NCBI GenBank assembly: GCA_014773175.1
Contig: VXCM01002879.1
Location: 1 to 64,000 of the forward strand
Direction of reading: 5' to 3'
DNA: 64,000 nucleotides
DNA from: Lucifuga dentata
Lineage: Eukaryota; Chordata; Actinopteri; Ophidiiformes; Bythitidae
Shown in pieces: positions 1-14,256 of the stretch (positions within the stretch are counted from its first letter, which is position 1; each line of letters begins with the position of its first letter). The notes beneath the pieces were generated by a model. That model was not told the DNA's origin and did not search any database. It was given only the letters and a program-made list of their open reading frames with translations. The position numbers were made by a program, and so were the translations under genes.

Positions 1-463
1 GGATAAAACCGTATTTCAGCTTTCCTGATATTTTGCAAAATCTTTTAATCTTTCAAAATCAAATATGCAAGGGATACACCACCTTAAAAATCCATGTTTC
101 ACCTGCTAATAGTTACGCAGCCTTATGGTAGTTTAAATTTTTCAATAAAAGCAGGTCTTCTTTTGGGACTATACTCCCTGGTGGAGACATACATTCACTC
201 TGCACTTTTTATTGCGCTTAAATGCTACACATATTGTTCGCGCTGATGGATTACCTATCCAAGAACGTTTCAAGTATCAACAAGTTGATTTTAATAGCGT
301 ACCATAATGAACTGAAACCAATGGCAGTCTGGAAGGTAGGAAAATTTTTTTTAGTTCACCGTTCCAGTAATATGCTTTGGGAAATGGTTGTCAGTAAAGT
401 TACATGTATGAAAATTGAATATATTAGGCTCAAACATGCAAAATGGCCGGGATGGTCCTTTAA
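1..463 (+). mobile_element. TTAA-flanked inverted-repeat element, copy 1 (partial)
   Basis: Right part of a dispersed element cut by the window edge. It ends with the shared terminal sequence GGCTCAAACATGCAAAATGG followed by a few bases and GGTCCTTTAA. The TTAA at 460-463 fits a TTAA target-site duplication, as for piggyBac-type elements. No coding capacity is seen. Confidence 0.7.
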
Positions 464-3400
464 CACTTTCAAATCACGCACACTTAAACCTGCTCACATA
501 AAAAACAAGCACAACTGAGTTCATACAGAAAAAAAAGTCACTTCACACATTTACACTAGACAGAAGAATGCATGCAGATCATAAAGATCTTAAAATAAAC
601 ACACATTTCTGATTACTAAAGTTCACCGCTGTTGATTTATGGTTATTATGGCTTTTTCAGGATTTAATGTTCACTTTCCACAGATTTTTTTTTAACATTT
701 CCAGATTGAATTTCTCAGCTACCTAGACATATTTTTATGTGCTTCTGAGGAATGACTTACGAAAGATCAGGGCGGTGGATGAAAACTTTCGCCTCATCTG
801 CGCTGTCAAACATCGTCAGGTCCCAAACCTGCACTGGGTGCTGTAGATCCTCGCTTTTTGGATTGGTCATGAACATGAAGTTAGTCTCACTGGAGCAGAC
901 GTTTCGGAAACCAACAAATGTCGTGTCTTCATGTTACAAGTACAGAGATTAAAAAAAAAAAAAAAANAAAAAAAAAAAACAAAAAAACATCAGAGGAGTG
1001 TAATAAATTTTCAAAGGATATGGAATTTGATGAAAATAAATGACCATATTGGTGATTTTGCATGTTTAAGCCCAATAAATACTACCCACACACACTTTAC
1101 ATTACTCACACTCATTTTCTAAAACGTAAAACCGTATTTAATTTTCCTGTTGTTTTGGTCACATTCCCTAATCTTTCAAAGTCAAATGTTCAGGTAATAC
1201 ACTCACCTTAAAAGTCAATATTTTGCCTGCTAACAATTACATCAAAATGTACTGTAGAGGGAACGGTTGTTTTTAATTTCTCTGTAAAAGCTGGCTTCTC
1301 CTGGGACTATATTCCCTGGCGGAGACATACATTTTCTTCTGTGAAGCTCCATGTTGAACCAGTTAATTAAGTAACTTAGACAAAAAAACAAGAACAACGT
1401 TTAGTTCACTTTGATGGATTACGTATCACAAGCACGTTTCAAGTCTCTACAAGTTTCGTTTAATAGCGTATTTGAATGAACTGAAACCAATGGTGGTGTG
1501 GAAGGCAGGAAAAACTAATCTAAAATGTACTTCTCCAGCGCTGTGTTTTGGAGATTTTTTGGCTGTGATGTAAAGTGTGTGCTGGTTGTATTTTTTTGGG
1601 CTCAAACATGCAAAATCACCGAAATGCTTCTTTAAATACCTTCGTGTCACAGTCTTAATTTTTGTCATTTTAACTTAGACATGCTAAAAATTTTGTTCTG
1701 AATATTGTTTATCTGTGGATTAATTTAATGAAGCAGCATTAAATTAATCCAACAAGAGCTGCTAGCACAGCATCTGCAACTTTGTCCAGCTGATTCCAGA
1801 ATACAGAGACAAAACTCACCGCTGACTTTCATCACTCCTGCAATGGCGTTGTAGCTGGTGCTCCCGGCAAGTTCCATTTCTGGTCCACCGTTGTGGTCAG
1901 AATTAAACGTTGGCCAGCAGATTCCAGACCTTCCACCTATACATGAAAAATACAGACAGAATCAAGTTTATAAGAATAACTGTGACCTTAACACTGCGCT
2001 GACTATTAGCATTACATGCTAAACTAAATACATCATTTCATCACGATCTGGAGAACAGTGGATATATTAGAAATAACCTTTTTTTTTTTTTTTGGAAAAG
2101 CATACAAGCTTCTTTTGAGCTAAACAGCATTTTTAGTGTGAATTTTAGTGTGTTTTAGTGTTTTTTAGAGTGTTTTCAAACAACATCATAGGTCAAGGAC
2201 AAATTCAAGGACTTAAAGACTTTCAAGGTCTCAGTTGGTAAAATTCACAGACTCAAATTAGGCAAAGCTACACATTGCAGGCTCTTCGAATTTTCCTTGT
2301 GATCCTGGTTAAGTTAATAAATCCAGGCAAATTCTTCACTTCTGTAATATCACAAATTTCCATAGAACGTGGAGCTTTAAATCTTCATACAGAGAGTTGA
2401 GATACTGATGAACTTCTGTGATTTGACAAAAAGACAAACACGTACAGATTTTCAAAGCCTGTAGACAACCGTGTGCTAGTTTCTAAACATAAAACCAACA
2501 ACATAGATGTTATAAATTCCATTTATATTCCATGTTTTTAGTGGGTTGACAGTTATCTGCTGCATGTACTTAAGGTTTGGACAGTTTTACTTACCGTTGG
2601 GAGGTCTGGAGGCCCGATTGGGATTAGTGTTGATGACATTAAAATCTGTGGTGGGCAAACCGTCTGAACAGTTGAAGTTTGGACTGCTGCCGACGATGAA
2701 GGCATTCTGGGAAAGTAGGAGGAAATATGAATATTGAATTTGAGAAGAAACAAAACTTCAGTCTGTGATATTCTGACAAAGTAGAAAAAGCCCTGCTTTC
2801 TAATATTTTTAAATAGGTATTCATGATTTCCATGCATTGTGTAATTAAATAAAAAGACAACACATGAGATTGAGACAAAGCAAAGGAAGACTGAATCAAC
2901 ATAATGCTCCTCACCGTGATCTGCACAAATTTATTGGCATACACGTGGGTGAGAGAGGGCGGGAGGTAGATGATTGGCATGATGCCCATCCCGTTGTCTA
3001 CCAGGGTCACATTGTCAACAATGACACTTGAGGATGTCTATGGGGATAAAGAGGAAGAAGAGAAGGATAAGAGGAAGCAGGAGAGAAGCACTAAGATGTC
3101 ATTTCTTTTGAAACTCAAGCCCAAAACAGCCCTGATAAAATTCCTCCCAAGTTTTTTTTATTTTATTGTTTTTTTTATTTGAGAAAACTTGTACATTCTT
3201 AGTTTTCTACAGCTTAAAGCACAAAGCACAACCACATTTCAATTTTCAGTTTCTTCCTACAATTGTCAGCAGTGCCAGTGAGAGTCTGATCGATAAAACA
3301 TGGGCAATAATTTAGAGTAAACAGAGTAAATCATCTTGAAACACTAGAAACAATGTTGATGGAGCTCATCATTTAATTTAAACTGAGCTATTTCTTTTAA

Positions 3401-6400
3401 AAGAATCATGTATTTTTCAATAAAAATCAAGTAAGAATGAAAACAATGAACATTAGGTATTGAAATGTAATGACAGAAAGGAAATCCTTCTACAATTGAC
3501 TGGTTGCTTATTAAATTGTGCTCATGGTCTTTCATGTTAGGAATCACAGCTCCACACTGTGGCCTCTTGATACAGTCACATTCAGTCCAAAAGCTTTTCG
3601 TATGAGAAACAGAGGATGTTCAGTTCAGTTTTCAAACCTGGAAGTAGATTCCGTAGTCATAGCTCCTCCAAATATTGAAGCCTTGGATGAGGGTGCAGCC
3701 TGGCATACCATCTTCGTTCAGGTACACTCCATACAAACCGCCATGAGCCTCATTCTGAACCCACTTCTCATTGGTGTTTGGGTAATCTGCAAAGGCAGCA
3801 TTCAGAAACTGTCTCTGAGGATTCTCTCCTCAATTTTTATGCCAATCTATCGCTTCATATGATATGAAAAACTTTACGCTTTGATAGAAATTGTAATTCC
3901 TTGCATCCCTGTGGCTTTACCTGGACATGGTTCACCATCAAAGCGGTAGGCGATTCTCTCAAAACCGGCCACAGTGTTACCCTGCAGCACAGCATCCCTC
4001 CCCTTGACCTGATATTGAAAATAATGTGGGAGATTATACTTATAAAAACACATTTAAAAAAAATTTAAATATTGTATGTTTCAATTCTTTTAGGAGATGG
4101 ACCTCAATGGTAGCAGTCCAGTCAAAGTTGAAGGGCTCTTCTCTGTCCTGGTATGATCCAGGCCACAGCGAAAGTGTTGCCAGATTATTCCGTAATAAAA
4201 TCCCATCACCTCCCACTCGGATTGCTGGAAACAGGCATGGTTTTTTTTTTTTTTATCAGGCATGTTTTTTCTGAGGCACAGTAAAAAAAAAAAATAAATA
4301 AAAAAAAAAAAAATAAAGCAAATTTTCCTAATTCAGAATGTTGCTATCATTTTTAGACACAGAATGTGAGATATGATTCTGACCAATAGATGTCTCTGGT
4401 TGTTTCAAAATGACTGCATTCTATATATTTACTGAAGCTTAACATGTATTTCTATTTTTTTCTATCAAGCTAAATAGTGATGGATTGCACGAACTGAAAA
4501 ATCAAAGTATTGGATAACCACAAAAAATAACCTAAAGGCTCAGAGATTTCTTCCAATTTATCCCCATCCGAGGAACTATGGTGGTAAAAATGGAATATAA
4601 TTTGCAAGCAACTACTATTCTGAAAGATTATTAAAAAAATACATTGTCTCAATCTACCTTGTCCAACAGTGTGATAGATGACGTTATCATCAACCTTCAT
4701 GTTATTTGTACCGGAGACACCAATAGCTGGAGCGAAGCCATCATGGAAAGCGCAGCCCTGAATGTACGACTCATTTGCTGAAACCTTTACAACACAGAAA
4801 CAGAAATATTCACTTTACATCATGTTCCTGTAAGTGGCTGAGTCCTTTGTCTTCACTAGATGTTAGTATCATTAGTTTGAACTTCATTATGTGACCACCT
4901 AGTGGTCACATAATGAAGTTGCATGTAATTCCTGTACGTAAGAGATAAAATGCTTTTTGCTATTGTGCAAGATTATTTATGTGCTGTTCCTTTACTTTTT
5001 AATACTAATATTACTTGCTTTACTTTATCTGTAAATGCGATAAAACCAAATAATATGTAATGTGTGGAAGTCATAATTCTGCATCGTTTAATACCAGATA
5101 GTATTACTGATACAAATAAACACGATACTGTGAGTAAATATGAATTATAGTGATGGAGTTGTCTATCAGAAATTGTTATAAACTTTTAGAAAGAAGCCAC
5201 ATTTCAATATACATGTTTTTTTTTTTAATTATTATTTAATTTCATTTCATTTTATATAATTTATTGGATTCTTTTATTCAAATTTTAAGGTGAATACAAT
5301 TTTAAGTGTGGGTGGTCTCAGTGGGAAGTGACATGCTAAACATTTCTGTATTTGTAATATTCTTAAGTACTTAAATCCTCAAGTTTTAATGTGATTTGTT
5401 TCAGTATGTGTGTGTGTGTGTGTGTGTGTGTGTTGCTTTACCTCTCCCAGGTTCAGGAACGCCACAGAGTAGCGGGGGTCTGTAAAGTCGGTCCAGCCCT
5501 CCTGACCAGAGTGGAAAAACTCCACGTTCCTGATCTGAGCTTTTCCTGTTGGAATAAAATATCAAACAGTGATTAATGTGTAAATAGTAGAAACATCATG
5601 CCATGGCTTCGTATCCTTGAAACAAAGACTAGAGGCGGAAAATACAATTTTGAGGTATACTGGCACTTTACTTGATTAATTGCTTTTTACTTTTACTCCA
5701 TTACATTTCAAAAGAAAATGCATTGTTTGAGAGCTGTATTTACTAGTTACTTGTGGATTCAGATTTTACATTCACATGGGATGAAGTCAAAATGTCAGGC
5801 ACAGATTTTTCAGAGTAGCATACAATTAATTAATTAATTAATTAATATTATAGCACTTTTTTTTTTAAAGTTCACTTTTATCACCCTCTATAAAAAAGTT
5901 CTGTTTACCTTTATAATCGACGCCCTCAAAGGAGAAGGTGCCGACCACCACCCTGGCTCCAAATGATTCCTCCAGCAAAGTCGGGTATTCCTGACCGATG
6001 ATCTTGATGTTTCTGCTCAGGAGACCAACGTCAGCGGCCAGAGTGTAAGTCCGCGAAGTACCCGAGACTGTGTAAGTCTCCCCTGAAGAGAGAGAGAGAG
6101 AGAGAGAAAGATTCTGAGGTCATATAAAGACTAAGTTTGAGACCACTATGAACACAATTAATGTTTCAGTATAAAATAAAATGCAGGTGTCACATATTTC
6201 AAACAATCCCATAAAGAAAATACAGGAAGTACAAATCAAGCTTATTTAAATTTTAATGTGTCGCCTAAAAATAAGTACTCAGACTCAGACTTGGACCACT
6301 TTAAAGCTACGTTCTACATACAAACAAAAGGGTCATTCCACCAAAAATCAAAACACAGGATTGGAGCCTGCCATTTCTATTCATTGTATTAACAAAAATG

Positions 6401-9400
6401 AAGTTATTAATATTTTCTCATGTTGTTTAAAGTTTGTTTACATGAAATAGGTCGTAAAACAGGAGGAAAAACAGGTGTATACAAAAATGCTCTATTTCCA
6501 TCTATAAACTCATCAGTTACTGTACATATGGGAATAAACCTCAATGTGGTCAGAAATTGCAGATTGGACCTTTAATACTAGGAGAGCCAATCAGCATTCA
6601 GTCAGTGGACATTGTTTAAAACAGAAATCCATATAACTCATAAATAATAGTTAAAAAAGGGAAATATTTTACCTTAAAAAAAACCCAAAAAACAACTAGT
6701 TATGATCTATATTGCATGAAAGATGAATAACTGTTTTTTTTTTTATTAGCCACTTGTCTCACAAAAAGGCCTTTTAGCTCTTTTAATAACACATATAAAC
6801 AGTGACACCTTAGCTGGTAAGTAGCAAAAAGGATAAATTTATACATTTATATATAAATGTCACAAATGTTTACCAGAAATTTAACACATTCTTATAGTGT
6901 ACAAGGCATTTGGTGCGTATACTGAAGCAGATGCTGAACTGACCAATGTGAATGTAGGTCAAAGGTCGGTTCAGGGTCAGGACCCTGCCATCTGCAGACA
7001 CATCACTGATCTGATGTTTCTCTGTCTCCCATGCATTGTAGCCAGTGGTGGAAATGACGATCTCATCTCCGACCTACACACACAACAAACACACAAACAA
7101 ACACTCGACGTAGCTGAAGGTACTAGTAGAACTGGTTGATTGATAATACATGCATAGAAATATATATTTAAGTAAGGTTTTAGTGTATAGTTTAATTATT
7201 ACTAAAGCTGTTGATATTTGATTATTGCTTGAAAAAACCTTTCAAAACCTTTTAAGGTGGAATTCATAAAACACAGTGCCAGAGTTAACGTGTCAGTAAA
7301 GGCAACTAGCACCACACAACCACGCTCCCTCATTCATAAATGCCTGCATCTTTTAGCATTTACCTTGAGAAAGGCATTACTATGGTACTTGATACTTTCT
7401 TATCTACATGTTGGGGAAACAATTCATGAAACACACCGTCACGCAAAAAGTAAGACCTGTTTCAGTAAATTTCAGCGATATGAAATCTGGTCGAAACTCT
7501 ATTTGCCTCACGTGTGTTAGTGATCAATAAATTTGATATTTAAGTCTACACAGTTGATCAGAAAGTTTATTTAAATGGAGAGTTTTGCGCTCTGTCTCTC
7601 TCTCTCACACGACACACTACACCCACCGTCTGTGTGCAGGACACCCAATTTTGTGTGTGGATACCGTTTCTGTCTCTCCTCTCTTAAAATGTGAAGCAGA
7701 GAATTTAGGTTTCCTTTGCTTATTTAACATATTAATTTTGCTTTCACACTAGAGGAAGTAGTATGAAGCGTCTCTTAAATATGAAGCAGCTTATTAACAC
7801 GCCTGACCTTCATTGTCTTTTCCCTGTGACATCCCTTACAAGATGTGCTTCATGAACATAAGAGAAGCTTTGGAATGACTTTAAATGATCACAGTGCGAA
7901 TTTTGTGATGCCATGTAGTCACCGTGTTTTTTTTTTGTCCTTAGTGTTTAAAGTGAAAAGAAATCCTAGTGACCTGCCAGTCGACGGGCTGAGCCAGAGT
8001 CAGCGTCTTGGTGTTGGCTCCTGCTGTGGCGGCTAGTTTGGTGTGATAAACATTATGAGGTTGTCCATAGAGCTCTAGTACGCCAAACACACCTGTTAAA
8101 CAACAAAACACACTTAACTCCAACATTCATGAAGGTCACCTGTTTCTCATTTATTCCACCCATTTCTTCTAACAGATTTATAGAGTTGGACAGAGAACCT
8201 TCTGGTCTTCAGCACACTAAGCTGAGCCTGACACGATTTGTTTCCTTACCCAGGACTTTGGATCCCTGGTTGGGCCCTTCAGGCAGAGGCCAGTCAGGAG
8301 TGTGATGGTTCCCTCTCAGCTGGATGTGGAGCTGATCCCTGAACGGCTCCTCATCCCATCCTGCTATCATCCTGCCACCCTGAAACAACATGCAACACAA
8401 AAAACAATAAATACAATCAAGACGGTAAATAAAATATTAATTTGGAAGATCATTTTTTGTTGCTAAGTGGTCTTTGATGTGGTATTTTCACACTACGTGT
8501 CTATCAAACTGCAGTAATCTGCATGCTGCATCCAAACCAATTTAGACCCTGTTTGACTGCTGAAAACTTGCTGGAAAATTTGCCTTTTCAAAACATAAAG
8601 TTGCTACTTTGTGCAACATTTTTCACTCATCTCACCAATATTAAATCAGAAAATGTAAAAAAAAAAATCTCAAATGACATGACTGACATTTATCAGATTT
8701 ACAGTAGAACAATAAAATCCCATATCGTATGCTTACAGTATTCCTAAAGATAAAGTCTGACCTGGATGGATATGTAGACAGCATCTATCACCACAGTCCT
8801 GGGTGTAGAGCGAATATGTCTGCTGGATGAGGTGTTCATGGTTTCGGTGTCTGGGATCTCAAGAACTCCGATGATTGTCAACTTATTGAGAGGAGGAGTG
8901 TTGCCGTCCAAGACTACCCATTCCCCTGTGGATTGGTGGAGATACAAAGGGATGGTGCTAAAATAATCCTACTGTATGATCCCTTTGAAATTTTGGTTGT
9001 TATTTTGCATTTTCCTGAATTTCTTCCATGAATTTTCAGGTATTGTTCCCTAATATACAGGGGATAGAGAGCATTATTTTACCCTTATTGCAGTAATCAT
9101 TACCTGATGAAATGACCACATCAGCGCCCTCTCCTGGTACAGTAAAGTTATTTGCCTCTGAATTTTCCCAGAAAGATGAATTAGACCAGAGACTGGAAAC
9201 AAAATACAGAAACACACACATAGAAAGAATATTTTAACAGTAGGAATGGCCAACTTGACATCATTTATCAAATTTATTTATGTATTTTTTTTTTAACTAT
9301 CATACTTTTTAAAGGACCATACCGACCATTTTACATGTTTGAGCCTAATATATTCAATTTTCATACATGTAATGTTACTGACAATTATTTCCCAAAAGAT

Positions 9401-12400
9401 AAAACTGGAACTGAAAAAATGTTTTTCCTACCTTCCAGACCTCCACTGGTTTCAGTTCATTCTGGTACGCTATTAAAATCAACTTGTTGGTACTTGAAAC
9501 ATTCTTGGGATAGGTAATCCATCATCGCCAACAAGACGTGTATTCAGGTTTGTTTTAAGTTACTTAATTTTAGTATTTAAGTACAATAAAAAGCGCAGAG
9601 TGAATGCATGTCTCCACCGGGGAATATAGTCCCAAAAGAAGACCTGAGTTTATTGAAAAATTTAAATGACTGTGACTTCATAAGGCTGNAATATAGTCCC
9701 AAAAGAAGACCTGAGTTTATTGAAAAATTTAAATGACTGTGACTTCATAAGGCTGCGTAAGTATTAGCGGGGGAAACATCGATTTTTAAGGTGGGTGTAT
9801 CGCTTGAATATTTGATTTTGAAAGATTAAGAAAGTTTGCAAAATATCAGAAAAGCTGAAATACAGTTTTATCCTTTGGGAAATGGTTGTCAGTAACATAT
9901 CATGTACGAAAATTACATATGTTAGGCTCAAACATGCAAAATGGGTGGTATGGTCCTTTAAGCTGGTGTTGCTAAAATCCATGCAGGAAAATAAGAACGT
10001 TCTTATACTTACCTGATTCTACAAGAGATAATGATTAACAGTTTGTTTATGTATATCTCATATTGAACTTCAACCATTTCAAATAGCTTTAACTGAATTC
10101 AAATAATTTTGTTGCTAGTCATGTTGCGTTTGGGAAACATACATGAAGTCGGCAGGTCGGCGGTCTGGAATGGGTGCAAGTGTTGCTGGGGGAGGCGGTG
10201 GTGGCGGGACACAGTTCAGGTAGAAGCAGCGGAAAACCTGTAAGTTGACTGAGACATCGATCATGGAGCGGTCAACACTGTTACGACGCCGTCGGCTGCT
10301 TTGCTTGCCAGACACTGGAGGAGCAAGACAACATCAAATGGATGAACACACTGGAATTGCTGTTCTTAATGATCTTGGAGGACAAATTATGACATCCATC
10401 ATGAATTCAATGAATAAAGTTGAATAAAGTGCAAGTGGAGGTCAAATTATTCTTGTTTTTTTTTTTTCCATGGATAAAAAAAAAGNTTGAATAAAGTGCA
10501 AGTGGAGGTCAAATTATTCTTGTTTTTTTTTTTTCCATGGATAAAAAAAAAGCGGAATCTTTGTACAGATGAAGCTCTTACTCCAATGTAAACATTTAGA
10601 ATGATATTAAAGTGTGTGGGTGTCTAACCGATGTAGTAGAGGTCGTTGGAGCTGTCATCAAAGTACCAGTCTCCGTTCTGGTTGCTGCTGTAGTTGAGTG
10701 GTGTTGTTGACTCATTCCTCTTGTCCACTATATAGAAACTGTTTGGCTTCTGGGTGAAGTTGTGGTTGATGATCACATATTCATCTTGCTGTATGAGAGG
10801 AAAAACACATGTAAAAACATCAGTGTTACTCCTACAAATAGTGTAGTATTTGGCCCAGACTCAGCTTTAAATGTGAAACAGATCTTGGATTTACCTTGAA
10901 GCCGTAAAACTTTGCGGAATAAGAAATATTTGTGATATGGTCCGCATTTTCAAAGAAAACGTTGTATGTTTCATAAGAGGGCAGCAAGGCCATCCAGCCG
11001 AGCTTATGGGTCATTCTCTTCTCCATAAAGGGAACCACACTAGTGCCTGTAATATTAAAAAAAAAAAAAGCCCAGTTTTCCCCAATGACAACACAAACAA
11101 AACAGAAATATATACAGTAGGGTCCAAAATTCTGAGACCACATTGAAAATCTGTGATGTTTTCCATGTAAATCTGGAAATAATTGGAAAGTCTGACATCA
11201 CAAGAAGCTCTTTGGAACATTGTCAGATCATGCTGGGATAACTTGGGTCATCAGGTTTTGCACAAACTTGTGAAGTCCATGCCAGCTCGAGTGCATACTG
11301 TCATTAAAGCAAAAAAGGGGCATACCACATATTAAGATATTCTGAAAATCATGTATATTTTTCAAAGATTCAACTTCTCACTCTAATAGCTAAGATGATA
11401 TTATAATTTGTAATGAAAAATCTTGTAATAAATTCAAAATGAATGCAAAATAGAAGCATTTTTATAGTGGTCTCAGATTTTGGACCCCACCATACGTTTA
11501 TACAGGAATATATATTTTTACGTGTTTTCAAGAATGGGCAATCAGTTGAGTACATTGAATTTAAAGCAAATTCAGTACAATTAGTACAATTTTCAAGGAA
11601 ACATTCCTCATTCCTAAAAAAATACAACCTTAACACATAATCACTTGTCAGATTATTAGGTACATGAGCAATTTAAGGCAATCCAATAAAATAGCCCCAC
11701 AGTAAATCCTATCATAGTGTAGGAGCTGAATCAACAGTGGTTCTGTTGTATTGGATTACATTATATTGAAAAGCACCTTTTATATTTTATCCCAATTTCA
11801 TGCATTTGAGGGACAAAATATTACAAATGAGTCTCACTATAATGCAATCTGATACAACACCAACCACAAAAAAAATACTGTAAAGCTCAATCAACAGCTC
11901 TTCAATCAACAAAAACTGAACATTAAAAGCTTCACAAAGATATGATTTATTGTAGGATCATTGCATTGATTGGCACAGGATTGTACGGGTGTTCCTGATA
12001 AACTGGAGTTTATCAGGAGGTTTTTGAATAATTCTGTGTCTTTTTTAATACCATATGAGTTGGTCATGATGGCATTCTTGGCACTCAGAGAGGAAGGCGA
12101 GGGGTTGTTAAATGACAGACGGTGGAATTCAATAGTTTCGTCGCACACAGCACCAGGGAAACCCACGCTCCACTCAGCATTCTGGGAACAGTGTGCAGGA
12201 TTCAACAAGTTGCTCATTGGCACCACTTTACTGTTGGTGATTCCTGCAGATGAGGAAATATGGATGACAGAGTTTAGACTGACAGAGTTTAGAAAGCCAC
12301 ATGTGCAACTGATTGGACTATTGTTCATTAGAGAGTTTAACATGGAGTTTATTTGAATAACAGAATTAGTATTAGTATTATTAACAGTATTAGTACTTTT

Positions 12401-14206
12401 ACTTAAGTAAAGGGTTGGAGTACTTCTGCTGCTGTTGGTTTTTATACCCCATTCTGTCAATACAGACTGGCACAGATCAATTAAAAAGTGGTTGTAATTA
12501 ATCTTTGTAAAACTAATATGGTGAACTCTAGGATAAATGATAAAATGCAGACTAGATATTAATATGACTATAAAAATATAAATAAAACCATTAAGATGAT
12601 GTATAATAAATTGTAGCTCCTAATCACAAATGATTAAATAATAATCAGCAGGAGTATTATAAAAGAAATCTGAGCAGCAGATCACAAATATGACTGATTA
12701 CCTGTGAGGCTACCATCAGTGTCCACCAGCTGGATCTCGTGCTCCCATCTGAAGGCGGCCTTATTGGAGGTGCTGTGGTACTCGATGCCACTAAACCTGG
12801 CAGCCCAGCCTCCACAGAAATTTGCACATGTCCCTTGGATTGAGGCTACCCCAATAGCTGCACAGGAACTGCGATCAAAGTTGATAAACTTGGTGTTGAG
12901 GACACTCAAGCCATCGTCAAGCGGCGCAATGACACCTCGGCCCGTGCAGTATTCGTTTCCCAGGCCGAGNCTCAAGCCATCGTCAAGCGGCGCAATGACA
13001 CCTCGGCCCGTGCAGTATTCGTTTCCCAGGCCGAGCTCATCTAAGTGGCCAACGATGACGCTGTTAGATATCATTGCCCCTCCTTCTTCTCCGAAGCCAC
13101 TCACTGTCGACTGTATGATGCGCTTGGCTTCTACACCTGCTTTCTCGTTGTTGACCATGACAAATCCAATGAACTGCACAGCACCCACGTTAACCCACTC
13201 TGCACCTTTCTCACAGTTCCAGGCAGTGAGGTTTCGGAAGCCAGCTGGCTCAGGGGTTCTGGAGAGACAGCCTCCATCTTTCATGGGGAAAAAATCTTGG
13301 AAGATCCAGATGCCAAACCAACCCTGGGAGTGCACAGTATTGTTGGAAAACTCCCCCAGGGGAACTTTCTTCTGGCAGATGTTTCTGTCAAATGACGCAC
13401 CATCTGGGTGCTCATGCATCCGGTACCAGAAGCCAAAGTGGGTGCCCCCTGCGGCAGCATTGTTACGAATGATGTTGTTGGGGTTGGTAACCCAGTAAGC
13501 GGCTGGGGTGACATCATCGTTCAGAAGGCTGGTGCTTTGTTTGACAAAGATAGCCAGGTTATACTGCAGGATATTCCCTGTCTCAATGCCATCTTCGATA
13601 AAGAAGGCACCACCCATGATGTCATAGATGACGTTGCGCTCCACCAGCAGCCTGTGGGTGTTGTGGATGGTCACAGCCCTGTTGAAGGTCCGATGGATCC
13701 CGCATCCTCTCACGTAAGACTTAAAGTTGATGTCTCCCATCAGATGCCAGTGGATTGGATAACGTCCAAGTCTAAAGGCCTGTCCTGCATGGAAAATCTG
13801 CAGGATAAAAGCATTCGTAATGACTTTAGAATTTCTTTATGTGCATGATTAAATAAGGAAACACAGAAGGGCAGAAAGTAGAACAAATGGAAGAAACAGA
13901 TATTAAAGGTTGAGTAATATGACTCATTTCCATGGGCAATAATTACAAGCAGCAGTTTTTATGCTTTGTACCTCAACATATTCTATTCTGCCGATTGCAA
14001 GGTTCTCATTTGGCCTGGGTGCATGGAACATGATGCAGCCTCCAAACTCATCGCTACCCATCTCCTCACCAAATCTTCCCTGGAAACAAGTCTGAGTGGA
14101 AAATTGACCTGCAGCACACAGAACAATGTTAAGGACTTACATGGTAAACTGCACTAAATATTTTTTTGTTAATTTCACAACTAAACTCCTGCATTTGTCT
14201 CTGACT

Positions 14207-14256
<50 letters not shown>

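Noticed and set aside
11906..12460. 184-codon minus-strand frame as a single gene
   Set aside because: Only 12052-12243 is coding (PKHD1L1 exon 49); both ends run into intron sequence.
12905..13035. Lineage-specific tandem exon-segment duplication in PKHD1L1
   Set aside because: Exact identity with a central N and eight similar cases in the window point to assembly error.
12704..13498. 264-codon plus-strand open frame
   Set aside because: It is the antisense of PKHD1L1 exon 48, whose minus-strand frame has clear homology; the plus frame has none and also spans the duplicated segment.
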